Positions 1-7,680 of a DNA stretch of 39,246 nt are shown in pieces. The notes below the pieces were generated by a model. That model saw only the letters and a list, made by a program, of their open reading frames with translations, was not told where the DNA came from and searched no databases. Within the stretch, counting starts at the first letter, position 1. Each line of letters opens with the position of its first letter. Source of the DNA: JAAYAY01 sp964429355 (GTDB lineage: Bacteria > Planctomycetota > Planctomycetia > Pirellulales > Thermoguttaceae); contig CAYSCH010000038.1 of the NCBI GenBank assembly GCA_964429355.1, positions 1 through 39,246 on the forward strand, written 5' to 3'. A program made the position numbers and the translations under genes.

Positions 1-259
1 TAAGACTCTCGACCCTCCCGACCCGTTTAGCCGCCCCTCGGCGTCAACGTCGCACTCAATATTAGACCTGTCCCGTGTAACTGCCCCAAAGGACGACTCG
101 GGATGGATGCACGTTGTAGGGTATGCGATCCGCCACTGGTTCTTCGATCACCTCCCCAAAACCCGGATATTCCCGATGTGAAACGTTGCATCCCATGACA
201 CTCCTCACTACAATCATCAATGTCATCTGCGAGAATTGCTGACTGGTCCTCAAAGTATC
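1..259. other. window edge, no gene recognised
   Basis: No reading frame with a recognisable product is seen here. A minus-strand frame is open across part of it, but it runs antisense through the next gene and its translation looks like nothing known. The region should contain the promoter of the gene starting near 236-260, but I see no convincing -35/-10 pair. Confidence 0.4.
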
Positions 260-808
260 ATGCGTGGGATCATTGGATGTTCGGCGATCGTCGGCCTCGC
301 CGTTTTCGCCGTTGCCTTCATAGCTTCCCTTTTCGATGCTAACACCAGCATCGCCGAGGGAGCGGGCTTGGGTGGTGGACTGGGGTTCTGCATCGCCTTG
401 GCGGTCTTCATCTGCGCCTTGCGCGACAACCTTCGATACCGTCGCGCTTGGCGTGCTGTTCAACGCGAACTTCAAGCTCGACCAGACGTCACAGAGGGAG
501 AATTCCTGGACCATTTCCCGGATCACGATCCCGAGTTGGTCAAGCGGATCCGCAAAGGAATCGCCGCCTCCCTTGACGTGCCGGTTACCAAAATCCACCC
601 GGCTGATAGACTTCGCGATCTCGGCTTCCGTTCGTTGGCACCAGTTATTTGGTCATTTCTCCTTCCCCACGTGATGGAGGGACGGGACGTTCCCGTGCAG
701 GTCGTCGCCTTTGGATCGGACGCACTGGTCGATATCGAAGATCTTCTCCGACATGCTCAAAGGATGCTGGACTCGCTTAAACCTGGCGATGAGGACAACA
801 AGGTGTGA
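260..808 (+). CDS. small membrane protein with acyl-carrier-like C-terminal domain
   Basis: About 182 residues from ATG 260. An in-frame TTG at 236 would add 8 residues, and neither start has a clear Shine-Dalgarno sequence. Two hydrophobic segments, about residues 3-24 and 33-53, are followed by a basic stretch (RYRRAWR), so the C-terminal part is probably cytoplasmic. From about residue 100 the sequence reads like an acyl carrier protein: helix, the loop KIHPADRLRDLGFRSL, then helices ending DIEDLLRHAQRML. The LGFRSL segment lines up with the LGxDSL phosphopantetheine site, but the Asp before the Ser is Arg. A membrane-tethered ACP-like protein, or a degenerate ACP fold in another role, is an inference. 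Its stop overlaps a possible second gene at 805. Confidence 0.6.
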   Translation: MRGIIGCSAIVGLAVFAVAFIASLFDANTSIAEGAGLGGGLGFCIALAVFICALRDNLRYRRAWRAVQRELQARPDVTEGEFLDHFPDHDPELVKRIRKGIAASLDVPVTKIHPADRLRDLGFRSLAPVIWSFLLPHVMEGRDVPVQVVAFGSDALVDIEDLLRHAQRMLDSLKPGDEDNKV

Positions 809-984
809 ACATACCACTCACAGTCCTCTTTGCCTTTCTCGTCTGCATCTTCACACTTCTCGCCGGTGGTGACGCCCGATCTCACGAGACTCGGCTCTAC
901 TCAAGGCAGGAGCCGTACGAGGTAGTTCTTCACGTACGGATCTGTGCGGGAGGCTGCCGGCAACGGCGGTCCCTACCGCGATGA
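805..984 (+). pseudogene. possible second gene of the pair, cut off by group II intron remnant
   Basis: A GTG at 805 overlaps the previous TGA in a GTGA arrangement typical of translational coupling. The frame opens with MNIPLTVLFAFLVCIF, a clear hydrophobic signal or membrane segment, then continues as charged sequence through the domain V and VI structures and stops at 982-984. The simplest reading is that residues 1 to about 30 are the true start of a secreted or membrane protein, and the rest is read-through of an intron remnant inserted into that gene. It may instead be a chance hydrophobic frame. No family is recognisable from so short a stretch. Confidence 0.35.
910..982 (+). mobile_element. 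group II intron 3' remnant (domains V and VI)
   Basis: Domain V folds from 910-918 pairing with 934-942, then a two-base AC bulge at 932-933, then 919-922 pairing with 928-931 around a short loop. The AGC catalytic triad is at 911-913, but G912 faces A940 instead of the usual U. Domain VI (943-980) is a hairpin capped by a GCAA tetraloop at 960-963, with an unpaired A at 975, seven bases before the AT at 981-982. That matches the branch-point A and the AY 3' end of group II introns. No domains I-III and no reverse transcriptase or maturase frame lie upstream, so this is a 5'-truncated remnant. The exact left boundary is unknown and may lie some tens of bases before 910. Confidence 0.75.
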
Positions 985-1244
985 GGAGGGAGCGGGGAGC
1001 AGAGGTCAGAGTGGGGGGAAATGACGAATGTCGAAATTCAAATGACGAAAAGGGGACGGGGAGAGGGGGGAGTAGGGGAGATCGGAGACGGGAGATGGGA
1101 ATCAGGGGAGTCAGGAGCCCTATCCTCCGACCTCTGTCCTCTGCTTCCTGCCGCCCGGCGGGCGGCGAAATGGTTGGCAGAGCCGCTGCTGGGCGATAGG
1201 ATGATTTCACAATCCGCCTTTCCAGGTCGAAAAGGAGAATAGCC
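985..1244. repeat. degenerate planctomycete-type intergenic repeat
   Basis: Purine-rich, text-like intergenic DNA. Around 1018-1050 it carries spaced copies of ATGACGAA and AAATTCAAATGACGAA, a motif I recall as common in Planctomycetota intergenic DNA, where its reverse complement reads as FVIRHSSFVI-like peptides. It is followed by GGAGA/GGGAGAT runs and, at 1120-1150, a CCTCCGACCTCTGTCCTCTG stretch of the same style. No gene is seen. The last bases (AAGGAG at about 1230) are the ribosome binding site of the aldehyde dehydrogenase. Confidence 0.5.
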
Positions 1245-2738
1245 ATGGCGACCGCGCTGAAGCCCAATCTCTTGCCGGAAGTGACCGATTTCCTCTCGAC
1301 GGGACCCCTGGAGGGGGTTGTGGGTGGCCAGTCGATCCGGTCGTCGACGGGCGAGACCTTCACCACGGTCGACCCGGGATCCGGGGAGGTGCTGGCGGAG
1401 GTTTGCGCCATGCAGGCGGACGACGTGGATCGGGCCGTTCGGGCGGCCGCCAAGGCATTCAGTTCCGCGCGATGGGCACGACTTTCGCCGGCGGACCGGG
1501 GTGCCATGCTCCACCGGCTTGCCGACGAGGTGGAGAAACGCAAGTCGATTATCGCCCAGATCGAATCTCTCGACTGCGGCAAGGTCTACGCCCAGGCCGA
1601 GTCCGACGTGCAGAACTTCGTCGACACGATGCGTTATTTCGTGGAGATGTCGCTCCACATCGAGCCCCGCAGCACGCTGGCCGTGCCGCGGCATGAGGCG
1701 TGGACGGTCCGCCAGCCCTGGGGTCCCTGTGCGTTCATCTTTCCCTGGAATTTTCCGATCCTTCTGGCCGGTTGGGGCATTTCACCTGCCCTGGCCGCGG
1801 GTAACACGGTGGTCATCAAGCCGGCCGAAGACACGCCTCTCTCGACGATCTACCTCGGCCGCCTGGCCAAAGAAGTCGGCATTCCCGACGGCGTGATCAA
1901 CGTGGTTCCCGGCCTTGGCGAGACGGCCGGCGCCGCGCTGGCCGCCCACCCGGGGCTGAAACGCATGTCGTTTACCGGCTCGCCCGAAGTGGGCCGGCTG
2001 GTGGCCACAGCCTGCGGGGCGAATCTGGTGCCGGTCAAGCTGGAGCTGGGCGGAAAGGGTGCGGCCGTGGTCTTTGGCGATGTGGATATCGAGGAAACCG
2101 CCGGGAAGCTGGCCCAGGCCATCACATTCCACACCGGCCAGGTATGCTGCGACGCCACGCGCTGGCTGATTCAGGAATCGATCTACCCCGAACTGGTCAA
2201 CGCCTGCACGGAACGGCTCCGAAGGGTTGTCGTCGGCCACGAACTGGATGCCGGCACCGAAATGGGACCGGTGGTGAGCGAAAAGCAGCGCCGGCGGGTG
2301 CTGGGTTACCTGGACCGTGGCCGGGCGGAAGGTGCGGAACCGGTGCTCGAAGGCGGGCCCGTCGAGGTGCCGGGCCGCGAGGGGTTCTACGTGAAGCCCG
2401 CCCTGCTGGCCGGTTCGCTGGACAACGTGGCTGCCCGCGAAGAGATTTTCGGCCCGGTGGCCTACCTGACATCCTTCCGCGATGAAGACCAGGCGGTCGA
2501 GATGGTCAACAACACCGACTACGGGCTGGCCAACAGTGTCTGGACCGGCGACATGGCCCGAGCGGCCCGGGTGGCGGAAGCCATGGTGGCGGGCAACAGT
2601 TGGATCAACGCCCACAATCTTTTCCCCCACGGCGTACCCTATGGGGGAGTGAACAAGAGCGGCATGGGTGGCGGTGTTCTCTCCGTCCACACCTTGCTCG
2701 ACTACTGGCGCAGCACGTCCGTCGTGCGGCCATTATGA
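1245..2738 (+). CDS. NAD(P)-dependent aldehyde dehydrogenase, betaine-aldehyde/ALDH superfamily
   Basis: 497 residues, full length for the ALDH superfamily. It oxidises an aldehyde to the carboxylate with NAD(P)+ in the cytoplasm. Visible motifs are PWNFP with the transition-state Asn at 169, the coenzyme-binding FTGSPEVG at 243-250, the general base Glu267 in LELGGKGA, and the nucleophile Cys301 in GQVCCDA, followed by a second Cys. The C-terminal EEIFGPV and PYGGVNKSG motifs are present. AAGGAG lies 9 bases before the ATG, fixing the start. The sequence resembles betaine-aldehyde and related semialdehyde dehydrogenases, but the substrate cannot be read from motifs. It stands alone: upstream is repeat DNA and the downstream gene is convergent, only about 40 bases away, with no obvious terminator between them. 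Confidence 0.93.
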   Translation: MATALKPNLLPEVTDFLSTGPLEGVVGGQSIRSSTGETFTTVDPGSGEVLAEVCAMQADDVDRAVRAAAKAFSSARWARLSPADRGAMLHRLADEVEKRKSIIAQIESLDCGKVYAQAESDVQNFVDTMRYFVEMSLHIEPRSTLAVPRHEAWTVRQPWGPCAFIFPWNFPILLAGWGISPALAAGNTVVIKPAEDTPLSTIYLGRLAKEVGIPDGVINVVPGLGETAGAALAAHPGLKRMSFTGSPEVGRLVATACGANLVPVKLELGGKGAAVVFGDVDIEETAGKLAQAITFHTGQVCCDATRWLIQESIYPELVNACTERLRRVVVGHELDAGTEMGPVVSEKQRRRVLGYLDRGRAEGAEPVLEGGPVEVPGREGFYVKPALLAGSLDNVAAREEIFGPVAYLTSFRDEDQAVEMVNNTDYGLANSVWTGDMARAARVAEAMVAGNSWINAHNLFPHGVPYGGVNKSGMGGGVLSVHTLLDYWRSTSVVRPL

Positions 2739-2779
2739 TGCGAGATCACACCACGACCGGCTCAATCCCCTGAAGGCTA

Positions 2780-5700
2780 CTACTGGGCCGCCGCGGGTGC
2801 CGCGGCGGGAGTAGGTGCGACAGCACCAGCCGGCGGTTCCACAATCTCGGTGGCACGATCGTGGTAGACCGCCAGTTCGTCGATGCCGTCGCCGTTGAAG
2901 TCGCCAGCGACGGGCTTGTCATGGGGACCGCCGAATTGGAGCACTCGGTCGGCCTCGTCCAGGCGATGGTTGCCGTCGATGTCGAGTCGCCACTGGCCGT
3001 CGCGATAGATGCCCAGATCGTCGATGCCGTCGCCATTGAAATCGCCGACGACGGGCAAATCGCCCTCGCTGCCAAGGCCTTCGATGAATTGGTCGTTGGC
3101 GGTCCAGCGTCCGTCGCCGTCGACGTCGAGGTACCAGGTTCCCTGGCGGAACAGTCCGATATTGGAGACTCCGTCGCCATTCCAGTCCCCGGATACGGCT
3201 ACGTCGCCGGGACTCCCGTATTGGAAGACATGGTCGATGAGGTCGGATCGCACGGGCCCTTGGGCCGACTGCTTCATGATTCGCCGTGCCGTCGCGGCGA
3301 AACGCTCTTCGGGCGGCACGTTCTTCATGGCACCGTCGTACTGGTTGTCGGCATCGGGTAGTCCGGGCTCGTGGCGGATGGCCACGTCGTCGCGTGCCCA
3401 CGAGGGGCCGAAGATGCCGATATCGGTCTTGCCGTCGCCGTCCCAGTCGCCAGCCACCGGCTGATCGGCTGTTGTGCCCAGCCTGGCCCAGAGGTCGCCT
3501 TCATCCCAACGGCCGTTGCCGTTGAGATCGAAGAACCAGATTCCGTCGCGGAAGATGGCGATTTCGTCGATGCCGTCGCCGTTGAAGTCGCCGGTCAGCG
3601 GGGTCCCGTCTTCCATGCCAAAGAGGGCCTGTCCGGTCTCGTTGCCCTCGGAGTCGGCGAAGACCCATTCGCCCCTGTCGACGGCACTGCCGGTCCACGT
3701 GAGCGGATCGAAGAAGATGGCTTCTGCGGCGAGCAGGTCCGCTTCCGCCTGGTTGTCGTTGGCGTCGCGCGGCTTGCCGGCATTGATGATGCTGAGGTGC
3801 CACGAGTAGTACGGCACGAGGCCGCCACCACCGTACATGTTCGATCCCTTCCACTGGGGCGGGCCGGGCGAATAGAGCACGGCCCCGGCCGCCGGCGGAT
3901 CACCGATCGTGCCGCCCGGTATCGGAAGCGGATCGGTGGGTGGGTGCGGGTCTGGGGGCGGAATATGCGGATCGGTCTCCGTAACGCGAACTTCACTGAA
4001 GTTGTAGTAGGTGGCACTCTCGCCGAGGGCCAAGGGAATCCGAATGATCGCATCGTTTTCGGGGTCAATCGCCAACTGGCTCAAGATCAGCTCGTCGATT
4101 TCTTCGTGCGGATTGACCGCCATGCCGCCGTTGGTACCGGGCGTGTCGATACCGTCGATAAAATCGTCCGGATGGACCTCGATTACGGTGTAGGTTCCCG
4201 GATAGAGATTGGCAAATTCGTAGTAGCCATTCTCATCGGTTGTGGCTGTGATCTCCTCGCCGTACTGGTCGAGAAGGGGCGCTCCGCTTCCGTCGCCGAG
4301 TTGAACCACAACGCCGGCAATCGGCCGGTCGTCGGAGGTGAACGTGCCGTCGCGATACTCGCTCGCGTCAGTGAACTCGGTTCCTTCGGGAAGACTGATC
4401 ACCGGTCCATCCTGGAAGATATAGCCCGAGATACTCGCCGGCACAGCTTCGCAGAAATCGTAGTGGACCCCGTCGACACCCGGCCCCAGATAGACTTTGG
4501 TAATCGTGTCGCCGACAACGGTTCCTCCTTCGGAACCCGCGTGAGTCTTGCCCTGGAGATAGCCGGCCGGTTGGATTTCCTCGACTCCATAGGTACCGGG
4601 CTCGAGGTTCGTGAAATGGTACTCGCCCGCCGAGTCGGTCTTGGCCGAGGCGATCCGGTTGCCGGAGGCGTCGAGCAGATAGACAGTAACGCCTTCCAGC
4701 AGCGGTTCGTTGGGATCGGGGATGCAGTCACCGTTGAGTTCACCATGGACCAGACCGCTGATGCTCGCCAGCAGCAGTTCACCGAAGTTGTAGTTCTTGC
4801 CGTTGACTCCGACACCCAGGTCGGCCCCGGTGATCGAATCGCCTGGATTGTGGGCCGTTCCGCCCGCCGTGCCGACCGCTTCGAGACCGTCGAAGTAACC
4901 TTCAGGCTGAGTCTCGGCCACACCGTAGATGGCGTTCGGTTGCAGGTTGTCGAAATGGTAGAAGCCCGACGAATCGGTGACCGTCGTCACGGTGGTTGGA
5001 TTTCCGCCGGAGTCGAGCAAGGTCAGTTTCACGCCGCCGATCCCGGACTCGCCGCTGTCGCGGACTCCGTCGTTGTCGAGATCCAGATAAACGTAGCCCG
5101 ACAGGCTGACCGGTTCGAGCTCGCAGAAGTCGTAGCTGATGGCAGCGGTTCCACTGATCAGCGTGATTCCGGTGATCGAATCGGGGGCCTGGAGCACGCC
5201 GCCGGCACTGCCCACGCGGTCCGCGCCGTCGAAGTAATCGCCAGGCTGTGTTTCGGTAACCGTATAGGTTCCGGGACGCAGATTTGTGAACTCGTAGTGT
5301 CCGGCAGCGTTAGTCGTCGTCGTGGCGACCAGGGTCCCGGAACTGTTGAAGAGTTCGACGGTCACCCCTTCGAGCAAGGTCTCGTTGGCGTCATACTCGC
5401 CGTCGCCATCGGTGTCGACGCTGACCCGCCCGCTGATGCTGCTGGGAATGATTTCGCAGAAATCGTAGTTCACGGCGTTGGTGCCGCCGATCAAGGCGAT
5501 GTCGATCATCGAGTCAGGAGCGAGCAGCGAGCCCCCTTCACTTCCAAGGCTCTCTTTGCCGTCGAAGTAGCCGTCCGGCTGCACCTCTTCGACGCCGTAG
5601 ATGCCGGGGAGGAGATCGGTGAACTGGTAGCGGCCGTTGGCATCGGTCTGGGTGCTGGTGATGCGGTTGCCCTGGCTGTCGAGCAGATAGACGGTCACTC

Positions 5701-7546
5701 CTTCCAGGAGCGGTTCGCCGGAGTCGTACTGGCAGTCGCCGTCCAGATCGGCCGTGACGCGGCCGCTGATGCTGCTGGGAGGAATCTCGCAGAAGTCGTA
5801 GCCGGTGGCGCTGGTGGCACTGACAATGGTGATGTCGATGATCGAATCAGGGGCGAGCAGGGTGCCGCCGGCGGTTCCCACGTGATCGCCGCCGTCGAAA
5901 TAGTCGTCGGGCTGAACCTCCTCGATGGAGTACACGCCGGGGGCGAGGCCTTCGAACTTGTAGCGGCCGTCCGAATCGGTCGTGGTCGAATCGATCAGGT
6001 CGCCGTCGGCGTTGCGCAGGTAGACGGTGACATCTGCCAGGGGAACATCGCCGGACGAGTAGGTGCAGTTCGCATCGAAATCGGCGATGACCCGGCCTGC
6101 GATGGAACTCGGTAACAGTTCGCCGAAATCGTAGTCTTCGCCAGCCTGGCCGCTGAACAGGCGGATTCCGGTGATCGCATCTCCAGGATTCTGTGCCGTT
6201 CCGCCGGCGTTCCCGGCCGCATCGAGGCCATCGAGGTAGCCGCTCGGCGTCACCTCGACCACCTTCCACGAACCCGGCCGAAGATTGGTGACGGCCCAGG
6301 AGCCGTCCGCGGCGGTTGTGGTGCTGAGCGTTTCGGCGACTGAGCCATCCGTCAGGACCCGGATTGCCTGGACCGTGGCTCCTGCGATCCCGGCCTCTCC
6401 CGAGTCGAACACACCGTCGTTGTCGGCGTCGTGATAGACGTGGCCGCTCAATCGGGCGGGGGCTGCCTCGGCGAAATCGTTGTCGACACTGTCTTCGCCC
6501 CCCAACAATTCGATTCCGGTGATCGTGTCTGAGTCAAGCACGCTCCCGCGGATCGTGCCGCTGACATTGCCCGCCGAGGCGCCGACGCTGTAGTATCCGC
6601 TGGGCTGAGTTTCGACCACGCGATAGGTACCGGGCAGCAGGTCCGCGAAGCGGTAGGAGCCGTCTGCGGCGGTGACGGTCGTCCGCCCCGTGTTGGTGTA
6701 GTTGCCGTCCACCAGTTGCTGCAGGGAAAGGCTTACCCCGGCAAGCCCCGGCTCACCGCTATCCTGGGAATTATCCAAATCCACGTCTTCAAAGACGGTG
6801 CCGCTGACGGAGACCGGCAACGGCGTCTGTTCCATGCTGAAAACGGCCCCGGCGGTCTGGTCTTCGTGGGAGTCGCTACCGGACTCTCCATAGTTATCGG
6901 GAGGTAGATCCAGACCCGAGGCAGAGAGCTTGGCGTCGTACGCATCAAGGAAGAGGTCGCTTCCCGTTTTCTCGTAGTAGTGGGGCGCGGTGAAGGTAGC
7001 GATGAGCTGGGATCCTTCGAACTCGGCGCCCTCGGCCACCGGATTGTCGGTGAGGAAGCCTTTTTCGTCGACATCGATGGAGAATCGCAGAGTCTCTCCG
7101 GCGTCGAACCCGGTGAACGTGAAGGTCAGGGCCGTGCCGCCGTCACTGACGGCGATATTCACGATGCTGAAGCCTGAGCTCTCCAGGACTTGAATATCGG
7201 CCGCCCCGGAGACTCCAAGACCGCCGGATTTTGTATCGAAGAACGTGTCGATTGCGGTCAACCCGTCGCCGGCCTTGTCGGTTTCGATCGTCAGTTCGGT
7301 CAACTGCGTGCCCGAAGCACCGCCTTCCCAGGTGACCTCCAAAACGTCGCCCGAATTATCGGCACCGATGCTGTCTTCGAAATAGACCCCACCGATCTGG
7401 ATCGGCGAGGCGGAGAGGAGACAGCGGTGTTCAATCTGTTCAAATCGGCAGATACGTGGCGCGCGGGTTGCGCCGCAGGTGTGACTGGAATGCCCCGGGG
7501 CACGCAATGCATGCCGCCACGCGTAAAAGTTCTGCAGCAGACCCAC
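2780..7546 (-). CDS. giant LEPR-XLL / SdrD B-like repeat / FG-GAP surface protein
   Basis: 1588 residues from a GTG start with GGAGGT five bases upstream. The N-terminus carries FEQIEHRCLLSA at 35-46, the LEPR-XLL-type motif of large planctomycete exported proteins. A unique region to about 245 is followed by eight SdrD B-like domains of about 100 residues each (to roughly 1130). Each begins like SISGRVxxDxDGD, has GxYxFxxLxPGxYxVxExQPxGY in the middle, and ends near a YDFCE or YNFGE motif. A Pro-rich linker (about 1200) leads to FG-GAP/VCBS-like repeats (about 1310-1560) rich in GDFNGDGIDE calcium loops. The protein ends in an Ala/Pro tail with no sorting signal I recognise. It is probably an extracellular or surface adhesive or structural protein with many Ca2+ sites. 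It lies downstream of the WD40 gene on the same strand. Confidence 0.85.
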   Translation of the reverse strand: MGLLQNFYAWRHALRAPGHSSHTCGATRAPRICRFEQIEHRCLLSASPIQIGGVYFEDSIGADNSGDVLEVTWEGGASGTQLTELTIETDKAGDGLTAIDTFFDTKSGGLGVSGAADIQVLESSGFSIVNIAVSDGGTALTFTFTGFDAGETLRFSIDVDEKGFLTDNPVAEGAEFEGSQLIATFTAPHYYEKTGSDLFLDAYDAKLSASGLDLPPDNYGESGSDSHEDQTAGAVFSMEQTPLPVSVSGTVFEDVDLDNSQDSGEPGLAGVSLSLQQLVDGNYTNTGRTTVTAADGSYRFADLLPGTYRVVETQPSGYYSVGASAGNVSGTIRGSVLDSDTITGIELLGGEDSVDNDFAEAAPARLSGHVYHDADNDGVFDSGEAGIAGATVQAIRVLTDGSVAETLSTTTAADGSWAVTNLRPGSWKVVEVTPSGYLDGLDAAGNAGGTAQNPGDAITGIRLFSGQAGEDYDFGELLPSSIAGRVIADFDANCTYSSGDVPLADVTVYLRNADGDLIDSTTTDSDGRYKFEGLAPGVYSIEEVQPDDYFDGGDHVGTAGGTLLAPDSIIDITIVSATSATGYDFCEIPPSSISGRVTADLDGDCQYDSGEPLLEGVTVYLLDSQGNRITSTQTDANGRYQFTDLLPGIYGVEEVQPDGYFDGKESLGSEGGSLLAPDSMIDIALIGGTNAVNYDFCEIIPSSISGRVSVDTDGDGEYDANETLLEGVTVELFNSSGTLVATTTTNAAGHYEFTNLRPGTYTVTETQPGDYFDGADRVGSAGGVLQAPDSITGITLISGTAAISYDFCELEPVSLSGYVYLDLDNDGVRDSGESGIGGVKLTLLDSGGNPTTVTTVTDSSGFYHFDNLQPNAIYGVAETQPEGYFDGLEAVGTAGGTAHNPGDSITGADLGVGVNGKNYNFGELLLASISGLVHGELNGDCIPDPNEPLLEGVTVYLLDASGNRIASAKTDSAGEYHFTNLEPGTYGVEEIQPAGYLQGKTHAGSEGGTVVGDTITKVYLGPGVDGVHYDFCEAVPASISGYIFQDGPVISLPEGTEFTDASEYRDGTFTSDDRPIAGVVVQLGDGSGAPLLDQYGEEITATTDENGYYEFANLYPGTYTVIEVHPDDFIDGIDTPGTNGGMAVNPHEEIDELILSQLAIDPENDAIIRIPLALGESATYYNFSEVRVTETDPHIPPPDPHPPTDPLPIPGGTIGDPPAAGAVLYSPGPPQWKGSNMYGGGGLVPYYSWHLSIINAGKPRDANDNQAEADLLAAEAIFFDPLTWTGSAVDRGEWVFADSEGNETGQALFGMEDGTPLTGDFNGDGIDEIAIFRDGIWFFDLNGNGRWDEGDLWARLGTTADQPVAGDWDGDGKTDIGIFGPSWARDDVAIRHEPGLPDADNQYDGAMKNVPPEERFAATARRIMKQSAQGPVRSDLIDHVFQYGSPGDVAVSGDWNGDGVSNIGLFRQGTWYLDVDGDGRWTANDQFIEGLGSEGDLPVVGDFNGDGIDDLGIYRDGQWRLDIDGNHRLDEADRVLQFGGPHDKPVAGDFNGDGIDELAVYHDRATEIVEPPAGAVAPTPAAAPAAAQ

Positions 7547-7588
7547 AAACTACCTCCATGTAGCCGATCCGGCAATTCCCTGCCCCTT

Positions 7589-7643
7589 GAGGCCCCGGCT
7601 GGCGTGTGCCGGCAAGGTTCGGTCACGCCAGCCCGCGGGGCTC
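7589..7643. repeat. long GC-rich hairpin between WD40 and SdrD-B genes
   Basis: GAGGCCCCGGCTGGCGTG at 7589-7606 can pair with 7624-7643 around a 17-base loop, with only small internal irregularity. It lies in the 134-base gap between two minus-strand genes. Neither side has a good U-run, so it is not a textbook intrinsic terminator. It could still terminate or attenuate read-through, or be a mobile palindromic repeat. Confidence 0.55.
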
Positions 7644-7680
7644 CTATTGCTTCTCTATTGAGTTGTCGTCGAATGGTCTC

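Noticed and set aside
62..598. 178-codon minus-strand open frame
   Set aside because: It is antisense to the ACP-like membrane protein and its translation has no recognisable family or start signal.
851..1582. 243-codon minus-strand frame across the intron remnant and repeat
   Set aside because: Built of repeat-derived low-complexity peptides and overlaps the aldehyde dehydrogenase in reverse.
3371..6115. 914-codon plus-strand open frame
   Set aside because: Antisense to the SdrD-B protein. Long antisense frames are expected in GC-rich Asp/Gly-rich repeat genes, and the translation shows only reversed-repeat periodicity.
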